From assembly GCF_016424485.1 (NCBI RefSeq), contig NZ_JAELUP010000089.1, positions 118,012 through 182,011 on the forward strand: a DNA stretch of 64,000 nt, given 5' to 3'. This DNA is from Paenibacillus roseus. GTDB taxonomy: Bacteria > Bacillota > Bacilli > Paenibacillales > Paenibacillaceae. The position numbers and the translations under genes are program-made. The notes beneath the pieces were generated by a model, which did no database searches, had not been told where the DNA came from, and worked only from the letters and a program-made list of their open reading frames with translations. This document shows positions 18,269 through 27,349 of the stretch, in pieces (within the stretch, counting starts at the first letter, position 1; each line of letters begins with the position of its first letter).

Positions 18269-19516
18269 ATGAGACGTTATTGGTTGACGATCATGCTTGG
18301 CTTGCTGGCGGTTAGCGGGATTTCTACATATTATTTTTTTGGCTCAAAGGATCATCTCCCTGAATTCAAGCTTGTAACGCTGCAAGGCGAACCCCATGAA
18401 GGGGAGTCTCTGACTCTGTCCGGCACCTATGGCGGCAGAAAGCAATCCGAATTTCTGGAGATTACGAAAGAGGGGAGCCGTTACAACGGGAGGGAAAGGA
18501 ATTTGCGCCGCGGCCTGATTTCGAAGGTCGGGTGGTTCTACAGAGATGGCATACTTGAATCATTTATCGGGGAACATCGCAACATAGCCCGCGGGAAAAA
18601 TTACGGACCTCAAGCGTTAATTAATGAAGACGAGTTCATTTATGCAAAATGGGTAGACAGGCGCAGCGCTTCAACGGACCAGGGCGGAACGCTGCAAATT
18701 ACCGTTTTTGACCGGGGTTCGGGTGAGGAAAGGGAGTTTGAGGCGGATATTCCTGTCCACCCCGGTACAATCGCTGATGTGCGTAGATTAGGCGAGGAGC
18801 TGCATATTGTGATGTTCAAGCATTTGCTGCTTGATACTTCGGCAGAAATCTATGATGTGGTTATTAATTTGTCTACGGAACAGTGGGCTCGCACGGATAA
18901 GCTGGCGGAAGGGAAGAAAATGTCAGGAGAAGTTTTTAACAGCAATGATATCTATAGAAATGAAGCTTTTTCCGAGCCTTTGTCTGAGTTTATTCTAATC
19001 AGGGAAGACAAACAAGCTGTTGTTTCAGGCTCAATAGGCGGTAACTTTGTATCTAGAGAACTTTCCAGACAATTCTACGCTTATTCATTTTTAACAGGGG
19101 AAAAGGAAGCACTTCCGGCGTTTTATGGATCAAGCAACTCTTTTGTTTCTGATAGCGACTATTATATGACAAGTTTGTACGGCAATCTTTTTTCACTGGT
19201 ACAATTCAATAAGAAGGAAGCTGTTGTGTCCCAATATAATTTGTCCAGCAAAGAGGAGCGAAGGGAGTATGTGACGCTTACTCCTGAACAATTTGGAGCT
19301 TCTGAGATTATAGATGCAATCATCAAAAGTAACAAAATCTATCTTTTGCTGGCAACCACTGGCGCGCCTGTTGCAGCCGTCGTTCATTTACAGGGCGAAA
19401 AGCTGCTGTACCTTGGACAAGTTACCTATGAGACTCCTGAGGCAGCGAAAACAGAAAAAATAGAGTACTTGCGTTTGAGAAGCATAAATATCAAAGGAAT
19501 TCGAATATGGGGATAG
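18269..19516 (+). CDS. Membrane-anchored extracytoplasmic protein of unknown function
   Basis: The start is the ATG at 18269 behind AAGGGGGGAA; a longer frame from 18188 overlaps the permease gene and lacks a ribosome binding site. The 415-residue product has a single N-terminal membrane segment (about 5-24, W-L-T-I-M-L-G-L-L-A-V-S-G) and a large outside part rich in beta strands and charged turns. No family is recognised; repeated strand patterns could form a propeller. It is the last gene of the GntR-ABC operon, 11 bases behind the permease, so it likely assists the transporter or senses its substrate. Confidence 0.75.
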   Translation: MRRYWLTIMLGLLAVSGISTYYFFGSKDHLPEFKLVTLQGEPHEGESLTLSGTYGGRKQSEFLEITKEGSRYNGRERNLRRGLISKVGWFYRDGILESFIGEHRNIARGKNYGPQALINEDEFIYAKWVDRRSASTDQGGTLQITVFDRGSGEEREFEADIPVHPGTIADVRRLGEELHIVMFKHLLLDTSAEIYDVVINLSTEQWARTDKLAEGKKMSGEVFNSNDIYRNEAFSEPLSEFILIREDKQAVVSGSIGGNFVSRELSRQFYAYSFLTGEKEALPAFYGSSNSFVSDSDYYMTSLYGNLFSLVQFNKKEAVVSQYNLSSKEERREYVTLTPEQFGASEIIDAIIKSNKIYLLLATTGAPVAAVVHLQGEKLLYLGQVTYETPEAAKTEKIEYLRLRSINIKGIRIWG

Positions 19517-19526
19517 CATGAGCAAA

Positions 19527-19548
19527 AGCAGCCGCGGCTGCTTTTTTT
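19527..19548 (+). terminator. Terminator of the GntR-ABC operon
   Basis: AGCAGCC (19527-19533) pairs with GGCTGCT (19536-19542), followed by seven Ts. Confidence 0.85.
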
Positions 19549-19883
19549 GTCTAATTAGAGGACGGCGAAGCCGTTTATGCGTGAATTTAAAAACTTTTGG
19601 CATAGGCAAAAATGACTAAATGAATTGAAAAAATGAATTGAAATTCAAAAAGGATAGTAGATTTTACCTTGGTTTTTCTGAAAAACTATTCAAAATGGCA
19701 TATAAATTTACGATAATAGTATTAGTCATATGTCGAATTATGGTAGCGTAGCGAACCGAATCGTAAGAAGAATTTTTTAAATCTTTTCCGCAGCTATGCT
19801 TTGCCTACTACAAAGGAGTGGATATAGAGAACCAAGCGAAGGACCAGCTTTCACAATATAGATGAACAAGGAGCGCTAACAAG
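19549..19883. other. Non-coding region upstream of the chemoreceptor
   Basis: There is no gene here. It contains an exact short direct repeat ATGAATTGAAA (19620-19630 and 19633-19643) and AT-rich DNA that could hold the receptor promoter. No clear SigA or SigD promoter and no riboswitch core were recognised. AAGGAGC at 19869-19875 is the ribosome binding site for the next gene. Confidence 0.4.
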
Positions 19884-21647
19884 ATGCAGTTATTCAAACG
19901 AATGTCCTTTTTTACGAAAACTTTACTTCTTTCATTTATTAACATTTTGCTAATCGGTGGGATTTTGATCACGTCAAGCTATATCATTCAGAAGAATATT
20001 CTGGTCGATCAACTACATGGCCAAATTACAGTCGTTACCCAGGAGTGGTTCAAAGAGATCGACCCGAAACTAGTTGCCCAGGCGGTAGTTCAAAATAGCT
20101 ATGATGGCGAGGCTCAAGCTGTTCTTCAGCAAAAGTTTGATCTAATACACAAATATAATCCTAATATTGCGCAAGCTTATATTTTTGGTGTAGAGTTGGG
20201 AGGAGATGCCCGTAATCAGACCTCACTGATCGCGATGCCGACCAATCTTGTTGAAGCTTTTTCGGCCGAAAATGTAGGTATTGGAGATATGTACGACCAG
20301 CCTATAGCCATGGCTAATGGTCTGGCCGAAATGTTGAAAACCGGCAAGCCGACCTTTACATCGTTCTACAGTGACAGCTTCGGGACCTGGACTTCCATTC
20401 TGTACCCCATCCTGGATGAACAGGGCAAAATATTCGCCTTCTTCTCTGCGGACGTAGACGCCAGCGCCGTACCGGAGGGTCTGCACAGACTGCTAATCAA
20501 CGGTACTTTGATTTTGGTGATCTTTTTGCTGATCATTTTCGTTATCCAATACTTCTTTACCCGTCTTACGCTTAATCCTATCAAGGAACTGGTCCGGGGT
20601 ATCGGGGAGGTTAACGGAGGTAATCTCAATGTGCAGTTGAAGACCGGCAGCGATGATCTCGGTATCGTTAATCAGCGGTTTAACGAAATGGTGGAACGCA
20701 TCAACGATGCAATGGTGCAGGTACAACGCACTTCCCATTCTGTTAATAATTCCGCCCGGAATTTGCATGAAATTTCCGAGCAGAACAGCAAAAATACTAA
20801 TCTGATTACGGCAAGTATTCAGGAGATTACGAATGGCATCGCCGATCAGGAGCAGGCATCCACAGACAGCGCGAGAGCGATGGCAGAGCTTTCTATTGTT
20901 ATTCAAACGATTGCGGATAATTCCTCCAAAGTGGCGGAAGAAGCCTTTGATATGGAACAAAAGTCGATGGAAGGAAACACCATCGTCAAGCAGGTCATCA
21001 GCCAGATGGAGCAAATCAAGCAGATCGTCACGGAATCTGCTGGAGCGATGAAATCGCTCGACAGCCGTTCTCAGGAGATTGAGGATATTGTATCCATTAT
21101 TAAGGGGATTTCCAGCCAGACGAATTTGCTTGCTCTTAATGCCGCAATCGAAGCAGCTAGAGTAGGAGAGCACGGCAAAGGCTTTGCTGTTGTAGCTGAT
21201 GAAGTCCGCAAACTGGCTGAGCAGTCTGAACGCTCTGTAAGCCAAATCTCTGAGCTGGTCAAAGAAATCCAGGGAGAAATTCAAATTGCCGTTCGTGCGC
21301 TGGAGCAGGGAACAACTGAAGTCCAGCAGGGGATGGCCATTTCGGATGCAACTGGCCAACTGCTCAATGAGATTTTGCAGGCGACTCAGAACGTTACCAA
21401 CCAGATTCAGGAAGTTTCAAGTTCGACAGAGGAGCTGTCGGCCGGTACTGAAGAGCTGACCGCCACGTCGGAGAATTTGTCCCAATCGGTAGGCATTACA
21501 GCTGTAAACAGCACCAAAATTTCAGAAAGCGTCCAGGAACAGAAAGAAACGGTGAATGTGATTTTGAATTCGTCGACAGATCTTGCTTCTTTGTCTGAAG
21601 AGCTGCAAAAGCTGCTCAATCAGTTCCAGGTGCGCTCTAAAAAGTAA
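19884..21647 (+). CDS. Methyl-accepting chemotaxis protein
   Basis: This 587-residue transmembrane chemoreceptor has a first membrane helix at about 12-32, an outside sensor region (33-203) that resembles a Cache-type fold, a second helix (about 204-226), a HAMP linker (227-280) and a cytoplasmic signalling coiled coil. The conserved hairpin tip lies near 400-460 ([20 protein letters not shown], then [13 protein letters not shown]). It signals to CheA/CheW. The sensor [16 protein letters not shown] is a typical Cache segment. The ligand is unknown. It is preceded by its own ribosome binding site and followed by a small hairpin (21652-21667). Confidence 0.9.
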   Translation: MQLFKRMSFFTKTLLLSFINILLIGGILITSSYIIQKNILVDQLHGQITVVTQEWFKEIDPKLVAQAVVQNSYDGEAQAVLQQKFDLIHKYNPNIAQAYIFGVELGGDARNQTSLIAMPTNLVEAFSAENVGIGDMYDQPIAMANGLAEMLKTGKPTFTSFYSDSFGTWTSILYPILDEQGKIFAFFSADVDASAVPEGLHRLLINGTLILVIFLLIIFVIQYFFTRLTLNPIKELVRGIGEVNGGNLNVQLKTGSDDLGIVNQRFNEMVERINDAMVQVQRTSHSVNNSARNLHEISEQNSKNTNLITASIQEITNGIADQEQASTDSARAMAELSIVIQTIADNSSKVAEEAFDMEQKSMEGNTIVKQVISQMEQIKQIVTESAGAMKSLDSRSQEIEDIVSIIKGISSQTNLLALNAAIEAARVGEHGKGFAVVADEVRKLAEQSERSVSQISELVKEIQGEIQIAVRALEQGTTEVQQGMAISDATGQLLNEILQATQNVTNQIQEVSSSTEELSAGTEELTATSENLSQSVGITAVNSTKISESVQEQKETVNVILNSSTDLASLSEELQKLLNQFQVRSKK

Positions 21648-21743
21648 GATCGGCTCCCGAAGGAGCCAATGTTGTTCGTTTTTTCACGAATCTTCGCATC
21701 TGTTGATGCGGGGGAAATTCCTGCGAGGAGGATGTATCTAAAC

Positions 21744-24700
21744 ATGACGGAAATGATTTCAAGCGTTACTGCTTTAACAGCGGAAAGCTCCTTATTGTTC
21801 ATACCGCTCGATTTTTCACGTCACAATCGCACTTATTCTTTCTCGTCAGCCGAACTGTCGCTAAGTCAAGACCTCAATGAGCGTTTGGAAGCAGCGCTCC
21901 GCGATCAGGGGGAAGCGACAGCTGTATTTGGAGCCGTCTATTTTGCATTGCTTTATCGTCTTTCTGGAGAAAAAGAGATTATGGCAGGATGGACTTCTAA
22001 TGAAGACAGGGGATTTCCTGTGCTGCTCAACTTTGACGAAGAAAATCGGACTTTCGATCGTCTGGTGCACAACTTGAAGCAACATTTGGCTTCGGCCAGA
22101 CCGGCTGGCGAACCGGAATTTGACACACGCTTTTCCGTCAACTTCCCGATTCAGGCAGACCGGGAGCTGCTGAACTGGCAGCTAATTGAACATGAGGGAA
22201 GTTGGCAAATCAAGGCGGACTATGACCGCTCTATTTTGACGGAAACGACTATTCGCCGTTACATGCAATATTATTTGACTTTGTTGGATGCTGCTTTGGC
22301 TGATCAAGCCGGGCTGATTGCAGCCGTCGACATTTTGACTGATGAGGACAAAGCGGTCTACGGGCGGATGAATGATACGGTGTGGCCATATGACAAAAGC
22401 CAGACGATTCATGGCATGTTCGAGAAGGCGGCGGCGCAATTTCCGGACCATATCGCTTTGTCTTCTATCCATGGCAAGCTAACTTACCGAGAGCTGAATG
22501 AGAGAGCGAACCGTATGGCCAGACTGTTGCTGGACAAGGGTCTGACGAAGGGCGGCTTTGTCACGCTATTTATGGAGCGCAGTCTCGAGCTTGTCATCAG
22601 CTTGCTGGGCATCCTAAAGGCGGGCGGCGTCTATGTTCCGGTCGATCCGGAACATCCGGAGGACCGCAACCGGTACATATTGTCCGATACGGAATCGGCT
22701 TTTGTATTGACTAAAACCCAATATTTGAGCGAAGCGAAGCATTTGTGCGCGGAAATTAGCACTGTGAAGGAAATTTTGGCGGTTGATGCAGGCATTATGA
22801 ATGCGATCGATGGCAGTGAGAATACGGGCGTCCATGTAGCTCCCGATGATTTGGCCTATGTCATTTATACGTCCGGTTCAACCGGACGGCCAAAGGGAGC
22901 GCTCATTGCACACGAAGGCGTCGTCAATCTGGGAGAGACGGTACGTACAGATTGCCAAATCGAGCCGGAAGATGTGCTAACGCAATTTGCAACGTACAGC
23001 TTCGACGCTTCGGTATGGGATACGATCGGGGCATTGTTCTACGGCGCTCATCTGTATTTGCTTGCTCCTGAGGAGCGGGTATCGGTCGAGGAATTTGCTT
23101 CGGCGATTGAGCGGACCGGAACGACCATTATTACAATCCTGCCGACCGTCTTCTTCAATCAGCTATCGACCTATCTGTCCGATGAAGGATATCGCAAACT
23201 TTCCAGGGTTAAGCTTATTACGGTAGCCGGCGAGGCGCTTTACGGAGAGCAGGTTCGGGCGTTCCAGAGGAAATTCCGCGACGGCATCGATATCGTCAAC
23301 GTATACGGACCGACAGAATGCACCGTATGTACGACAACGCATAAAATTACCGGTTACATCCCGGATAGTCTGACAAATGTCCCAATCGGGCGTCCTATTC
23401 ATAATTATAAAGTATATATTGTCAATGAAGAAAACCAGCTTTGCCCGCTACATGTTCACGGAGAAGTCTATATTGCGACCGTCGGGCTGGCAAAGGGGTA
23501 TCTGAATCAACCGGAGAAAACAGCAGCAGCTTTCATTCCGAACCCGTTCGGAGAAGGCCAAATTTACAAGTCTGGGGATATTGCCAAGCTTCTTCCTGAC
23601 GGCACTGTGGAATATGTAGGCCGAAGGGATTCTCAGATCAAAATTCGCGGACACCGCATTGAGATCGGAGAAATTGAAGACAGCTTTGCGAAAATTCCGA
23701 ATGTGCAACATGCTGCGGTTGTCTGCAAGAAGGATGCGGATGGTCAAAATATGCTGGCAGGCTACTTCGCGTCCAAAGACGGCGGCCTGTTGTCGACAAC
23801 CGAGATCAAGCGCATGCTGGGGGACAAGCTGCCTTCGTATTTCGTCCCGAAATGGATTGTGCAGCTAACTGAGATGCCGACATCTCCTACCGGCAAGATC
23901 GACCGGAAGCGTCTGCTGGCCATGGAGCATCAAGGCCAGACGGGGGATGAAGAATTTGTCCCGCCTGTATCGGAAGTCGAGCGCAGGGTGGCCCATTCAT
24001 GGGAGCAAGCGCTGAAGCTTGGACGGGTATCCCGCCATGATGATTTCTTTGCGATTGGCGGCGACTCCCTCGCCATCATTCAAGTGCTCGTAATTTTGAA
24101 GCCGCATTATCCGAACCTGAAAATCAATGATTTCTTTCAATACCGTACAGTTGATGCGATTGCAGCGCGCATTGAAGAGCTGCTAACCGGGGAGCAGGAG
24201 ACGCTTGGTTTCTCCGCATATTCGGGTCCAGCCATCAAGCTTGATGAGCACCCTGCTATTCCAGGGGGAGACGTCGGGGAGTTGGCTTCTGCGCCTATGT
24301 CTGCTGTGCTGCTCACAGGCTCAACGGGGTACCTTGGCAGCTACTTGCTACACGAATTGCTGGTTAAAAGCGAGGCAGTTGTGTATTGCCTGGTTCGTCC
24401 GGGGCTGGAGGCGGGGATCAAGCGAATCCGCAGCAACATGGAATTTTTCTTCGGTTCGGGCATCGCAGAGCAGTTGGAAGGCCGGGTCGTTGCTGTAGAG
24501 GGTGATCTGGAGAAGCTGCAACTCGGCCTGCGTGACGAAGATCGGCAAAAGCTGATCGTTGCGCTGGATGCGATCATCCATAGCGCAGCAGATGTTCGGC
24601 ACTTTGGAGATGAGGAGCAGTTCGCAAAAACAAATATCGCGGGAACCTTGTCTCTAATTGAGTTGGCGCGGGCTTGCACCCGCAAGGTTCATTTTCATCA

Positions 24701-25427
24701 TATTTCCACGCTTGGCATACCGGAAGATTTGGCTTTAAGCGGGCAATGGGATACGGTCGTGGAGCAGCAAAAGCTCGATTCTGATCTTCGTGTTGACAAC
24801 CTGTATACACAGAGCAAAATGGCAGCGGAGAAAGCCGTCATTTCCGCTGGGGAAGCAGGACTTAATATCAGTGTATACCGAGCGGGAAACCTGTCTTGTC
24901 ACTCGGAGACCGGATTGTTCCAAAAAAATATCGACAGCAATTCTTTCTATCGGATGATAAAAGCGATGCTGCTGCTTGGCAAAGCGCCGGAAGTAAGCTG
25001 GGAGATGGATTTTACGCCAATCAATTATGCAGCCGAGGCGATTGTTCAGTTGGCTCTTCAGCAGGGGAGCGTCAGCCGTATGTTCCATATCTGCAATCCG
25101 AAAACGATCGCCTATGCGCAATGGATTGACATGATCCGCGGTTGCGGGTATGAAATTCAAGCCCTTGCCCCGTCGGCTTACACAGCCTGGCTATTCGATG
25201 AACACGTTCCGAAAAACCTGGAAGGCGTGCAGCTTGCTATTGCACAGTTGGAGGGCGATGGAGCGAAGGATTCGCCGTTCCGCTACGGCTGCGACTTGAC
25301 GAGCGAGACACTGGAGAAATTCGGTGTTCGGTGCGCCGAGCCGGATCGGCAGCTGATGACCAAAATGATTGATTACGCCGTCAAAATCGGCTACTTCCCG
25401 AGACCGAAGGTATTGCAACAGGGCTAA
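21744..25427 (+). CDS. NRPS-like reductase: half-condensation, adenylation, carrier and thioester-reductase domains
   Basis: The start is set at the ATG at 21744, 12 bases after AGGAGG; an ATG at 21732 touches the site and a frame from 21669 lacks one. The 1227-residue enzyme has these parts. Residues 15-190 look like the C-terminal half of a condensation domain without the H-H-x-x-x-D-G active site. The adenylation domain (about 210-720) has Y-T-S-G-S-T-G-R-P-K-G, Y-G-P-T-E, Y-K-S-G-D and S-P-T-G-K-I-D-R-K. The carrier Ser is in G-G-D-S-L (about 774). The reductase domain (about 853-1225) has L-T-G-S-T-G-Y-L-G for NADPH and catalytic Y-x-x-x-K (Y-T-Q-S-K). It should activate one amino acid, bind it as a thioester and release it as an aldehyde or alcohol. 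The pocket read by eye is D-A-W-T-T-A-V-V-C-K, near the Phe code of GrsA. No other biosynthetic gene is adjacent. Confidence 0.88.
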   Translation: MTEMISSVTALTAESSLLFIPLDFSRHNRTYSFSSAELSLSQDLNERLEAALRDQGEATAVFGAVYFALLYRLSGEKEIMAGWTSNEDRGFPVLLNFDEENRTFDRLVHNLKQHLASARPAGEPEFDTRFSVNFPIQADRELLNWQLIEHEGSWQIKADYDRSILTETTIRRYMQYYLTLLDAALADQAGLIAAVDILTDEDKAVYGRMNDTVWPYDKSQTIHGMFEKAAAQFPDHIALSSIHGKLTYRELNERANRMARLLLDKGLTKGGFVTLFMERSLELVISLLGILKAGGVYVPVDPEHPEDRNRYILSDTESAFVLTKTQYLSEAKHLCAEISTVKEILAVDAGIMNAIDGSENTGVHVAPDDLAYVIYTSGSTGRPKGALIAHEGVVNLGETVRTDCQIEPEDVLTQFATYSFDASVWDTIGALFYGAHLYLLAPEERVSVEEFASAIERTGTTIITILPTVFFNQLSTYLSDEGYRKLSRVKLITVAGEALYGEQVRAFQRKFRDGIDIVNVYGPTECTVCTTTHKITGYIPDSLTNVPIGRPIHNYKVYIVNEENQLCPLHVHGEVYIATVGLAKGYLNQPEKTAAAFIPNPFGEGQIYKSGDIAKLLPDGTVEYVGRRDSQIKIRGHRIEIGEIEDSFAKIPNVQHAAVVCKKDADGQNMLAGYFASKDGGLLSTTEIKRMLGDKLPSYFVPKWIVQLTEMPTSPTGKIDRKRLLAMEHQGQTGDEEFVPPVSEVERRVAHSWEQALKLGRVSRHDDFFAIGGDSLAIIQVLVILKPHYPNLKINDFFQYRTVDAIAARIEELLTGEQETLGFSAYSGPAIKLDEHPAIPGGDVGELASAPMSAVLLTGSTGYLGSYLLHELLVKSEAVVYCLVRPGLEAGIKRIRSNMEFFFGSGIAEQLEGRVVAVEGDLEKLQLGLRDEDRQKLIVALDAIIHSAADVRHFGDEEQFAKTNIAGTLSLIELARACTRKVHFHHISTLGIPEDLALSGQWDTVVEQQKLDSDLRVDNLYTQSKMAAEKAVISAGEAGLNISVYRAGNLSCHSETGLFQKNIDSNSFYRMIKAMLLLGKAPEVSWEMDFTPINYAAEAIVQLALQQGSVSRMFHICNPKTIAYAQWIDMIRGCGYEIQALAPSAYTAWLFDEHVPKNLEGVQLAIAQLEGDGAKDSPFRYGCDLTSETLEKFGVRCAEPDRQLMTKMIDYAVKIGYFPRPKVLQQG

Positions 25428-25497
25428 CTTATTCCACAGGGAACTGCGAGTTGTACAAACGAGCTATACATTGGACAGCATACAGCAAGTGTAACCA

Positions 25498-25530
25498 GAA
25501 CACAGCCGGGTCCGGCTGTGTTCTTTTTTG
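25498..25530 (+). terminator. Terminator after the NRPS-like gene
   Basis: GAACACAGCCGG (25498-25509) pairs with CCGGCTGTGTTC (25512-25523), followed by six Ts. Confidence 0.85.
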
Positions 25531-25548
25531 AAAATACAAGAATTGAAA

Positions 25549-25995
25549 TTAACTGATTTTGAAGCGATAGTCATAACCTCTGGGGCCTGTTGGAGGTACC
25601 TGCAGCTGGTATTGGTGGCCTGGAATCAGGGTCACGGTGAAGACTTGCCCACCCGGCTGAATGTTGTGGAAGGTCATAAATGGGCTAAGGTTTGTCGTAC
25701 CTGTCGTTTTATCCTGGAGATAGAATGTGCCAATCGCACCCGGCGTATCGACCCAGAATGTGATAGTATGCGTATCATTGCTGTCATTGGTAAAATTCCA
25801 AAAATCGACGATGACATTGTTTGCTGTCGTACCGTAATTCACATTGTAAGGGCTGATGAACGTATTTGTTGTGCTGTAACCGTTCACATTTGGACTCTCA
25901 TAGATGTCTGCAAATGCGGATGTTGCGCCAGCAAGCAGGAAAACCATAGTCGCTGCTGTCAAGACAGATTTTTTCAACCATTTGTTCTGTGTCAT
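25549..25995 (-). CDS. Small secreted protein of unknown function
   Basis: The 148-residue product has a clear signal peptide (about 1-29: K-K-S-V, hydrophobic core, T-S-A-F-A-D), so the mature part is about 119 residues. AGGAGCG precedes the ATG. The mature part is rich in Thr, Asn and aromatic residues and looks all-beta: V-I-V-D-F-W-N-F-T, H-T-I-T-F-W-V-D-T-P-G, F-T-V-T-L-I-P-G-H-Q-Y-Q-L-Q-V. No Cys and no known motif is present. It resembles a small jelly-roll-like extracellular domain, but this is only an impression. Confidence 0.75.
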   Translation of the reverse strand: MTQNKWLKKSVLTAATMVFLLAGATSAFADIYESPNVNGYSTTNTFISPYNVNYGTTANNVIVDFWNFTNDSNDTHTITFWVDTPGAIGTFYLQDKTTGTTNLSPFMTFHNIQPGGQVFTVTLIPGHQYQLQVPPTGPRGYDYRFKIS

Positions 25996-26187
25996 CCACG
26001 TACACGCTCCTAATGTTATAAATTTATCACTGTTCTTGTTCGCGAATTTCGCGGGGGATAATTATTTGCTGCATCTTTCATTTTATAGGATTTTCCAAGC
26101 CAGCCAATGTATGATTCTACGATAATAATGCTCAAAATTACGTTCGATATAGTCTTCGCACCATTTTGGCGGACATGACCGCTACTG

Positions 26188-27069
26188 TCATCCGATGCGC
26201 CCAAGAAACTCGCTCGCGGCCCGGGTGAGCGGAATATTGCGGAGTGTCATAATGCCCACCTGAGCAGGGGGCATCTTCACATCCAGCTTGACTTCAAACA
26301 GCGAGCCTTCCTCAAGCTCCCTTGAGACGAACTCCCGCGTAATAAACGAGATGCCAAGGCCCTTGCGCGCCAGTTCAATGAGCAGGTCGACGCTGCCAAC
26401 CTCGATTCCCGGTTTTAGATTAAATCCGTAATTGTGAAACAGATCGGTCACCGCTTTCCGGGCTCTGCTGTTCCGCGAGAACAGAATAATTGGATATTCA
26501 AGGAGCTGTTCCATCGACAGCAATTCCCCCTTCAACTCGGCATAACGGGAGCCGGCAACGAAGCAGTCCTGCAATTGAATACTTTCACGCACTTCAAGCT
26601 GGGGATCGACAATCGGCATGCGGACAACACCGAGATCGATGCGGCCTTCCTTCAAAAATGTAATAATTTCAGGAGTCGTTCCATGAATTAATTGCAGCTT
26701 GATGCCCGGATACTCATCATGAAATGCCTCCAGATAAGGAAGCAAAAAGTGCTTGAACAGCGAGTCGCTGCCACCTATCCGCAGTTCGCCGCTCTCCAGC
26801 TTCTTGAGTTCCGCCATCTTCTCTTCCGCAAGTCCGATCAAAATATGGGATTGTTCAATATACGAATAAAGTGTGGCCCCCTCCGGCGTCAGGGAAACCC
26901 CCTTTGAATTGCGTGAGAATAAAGCTACACCAAAGCTGTCCTCCAACTGCTTGATTGCGTGGCTGACACTTGGTTGTGTAAGAAATAGTGTTTTGGCCGC
27001 TTTGGTCAGACTGCCGGACTTGGCCGCCCAGTAAAAAACCTTGTATAATTCAAAATTATTCATAGACAT
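26188..27069 (-). CDS. LysR-family transcriptional regulator
   Basis: The 293-residue LysR regulator has an N-terminal helix-turn-helix (about 3-62: F-Y-W-A-A-K-S-G-S-L-T-K-A-A-K-T-L-F-L-T-Q-P-S-V-S-H-A-I-K-Q-L-E), the following L-F-x-R-x-x-K-G-V-x-L-T-P-E-G and an effector-binding domain (about 90-290). It is transcribed away from the AraC-type gene, and the 130-base space between them holds a repeated ACATGTA motif that may be its operator. The regulated genes and inducer are unknown. The start could be either of two Met codons two apart. Confidence 0.88.
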   Translation of the reverse strand: MSMNNFELYKVFYWAAKSGSLTKAAKTLFLTQPSVSHAIKQLEDSFGVALFSRNSKGVSLTPEGATLYSYIEQSHILIGLAEEKMAELKKLESGELRIGGSDSLFKHFLLPYLEAFHDEYPGIKLQLIHGTTPEIITFLKEGRIDLGVVRMPIVDPQLEVRESIQLQDCFVAGSRYAELKGELLSMEQLLEYPIILFSRNSRARKAVTDLFHNYGFNLKPGIEVGSVDLLIELARKGLGISFITREFVSRELEEGSLFEVKLDVKMPPAQVGIMTLRNIPLTRAASEFLGRIG

Positions 27070-27086
27070 GATCTATAGCTCCTGTT

Positions 27087-27106
27087 ACATGTATTCATCA
27101 CATGTA
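27087..27106. promoter_or_regulatory. Candidate LysR operator
   Basis: ACATGTA occurs twice (27087-27093 and 27100-27106), 13 bases apart, just upstream of the LysR start. Each copy contains the palindrome ACATGT. Such paired sites upstream of a LysR gene are typical for autoregulation. Confidence 0.35.
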
Positions 27107-27307
27107 TAGTTTTACTGGTATTATAGAGGAATCACTGACAGGATGCCAGTGCAGTTATTTATGAAGTTGAACGCAAGAAACAGAAGTGGGTAGCGGAGTG
27201 TGAAAGGATTCTGGAGAAGCGAAGCGTTCGCCATGCTCCCGGAAGAACCTTTCACACGGAGGCTCTCATCGAAGTTATGCAAGAGTTTCCCCAATCACGC
27301 AAGAATA

Positions 27308-27316
27308 TGGTACAAT
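27308..27316 (+). promoter_or_regulatory. Extended -10 promoter for the AraC-type regulator
   Basis: TGGTACAAT is an extended -10 element. Transcription would begin near 27323, only about 27 bases before the ATG at 27350, which supports that start over upstream in-frame codons. Confidence 0.5.
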
Positions 27317-27349
27317 GAGAACCATTACATCCATCTTTTGGGGGAGTTT

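Noticed and set aside
19549..19883. Possible cyclic-di-GMP riboswitch before the chemoreceptor
   Set aside because: None of the conserved GEMM core sequence was found in the leader.
27200..27349. Earlier start for the AraC-type regulator
   Set aside because: An extended -10 promoter lies at 27308-27316, downstream of that start, and the extra residues are not family-like.
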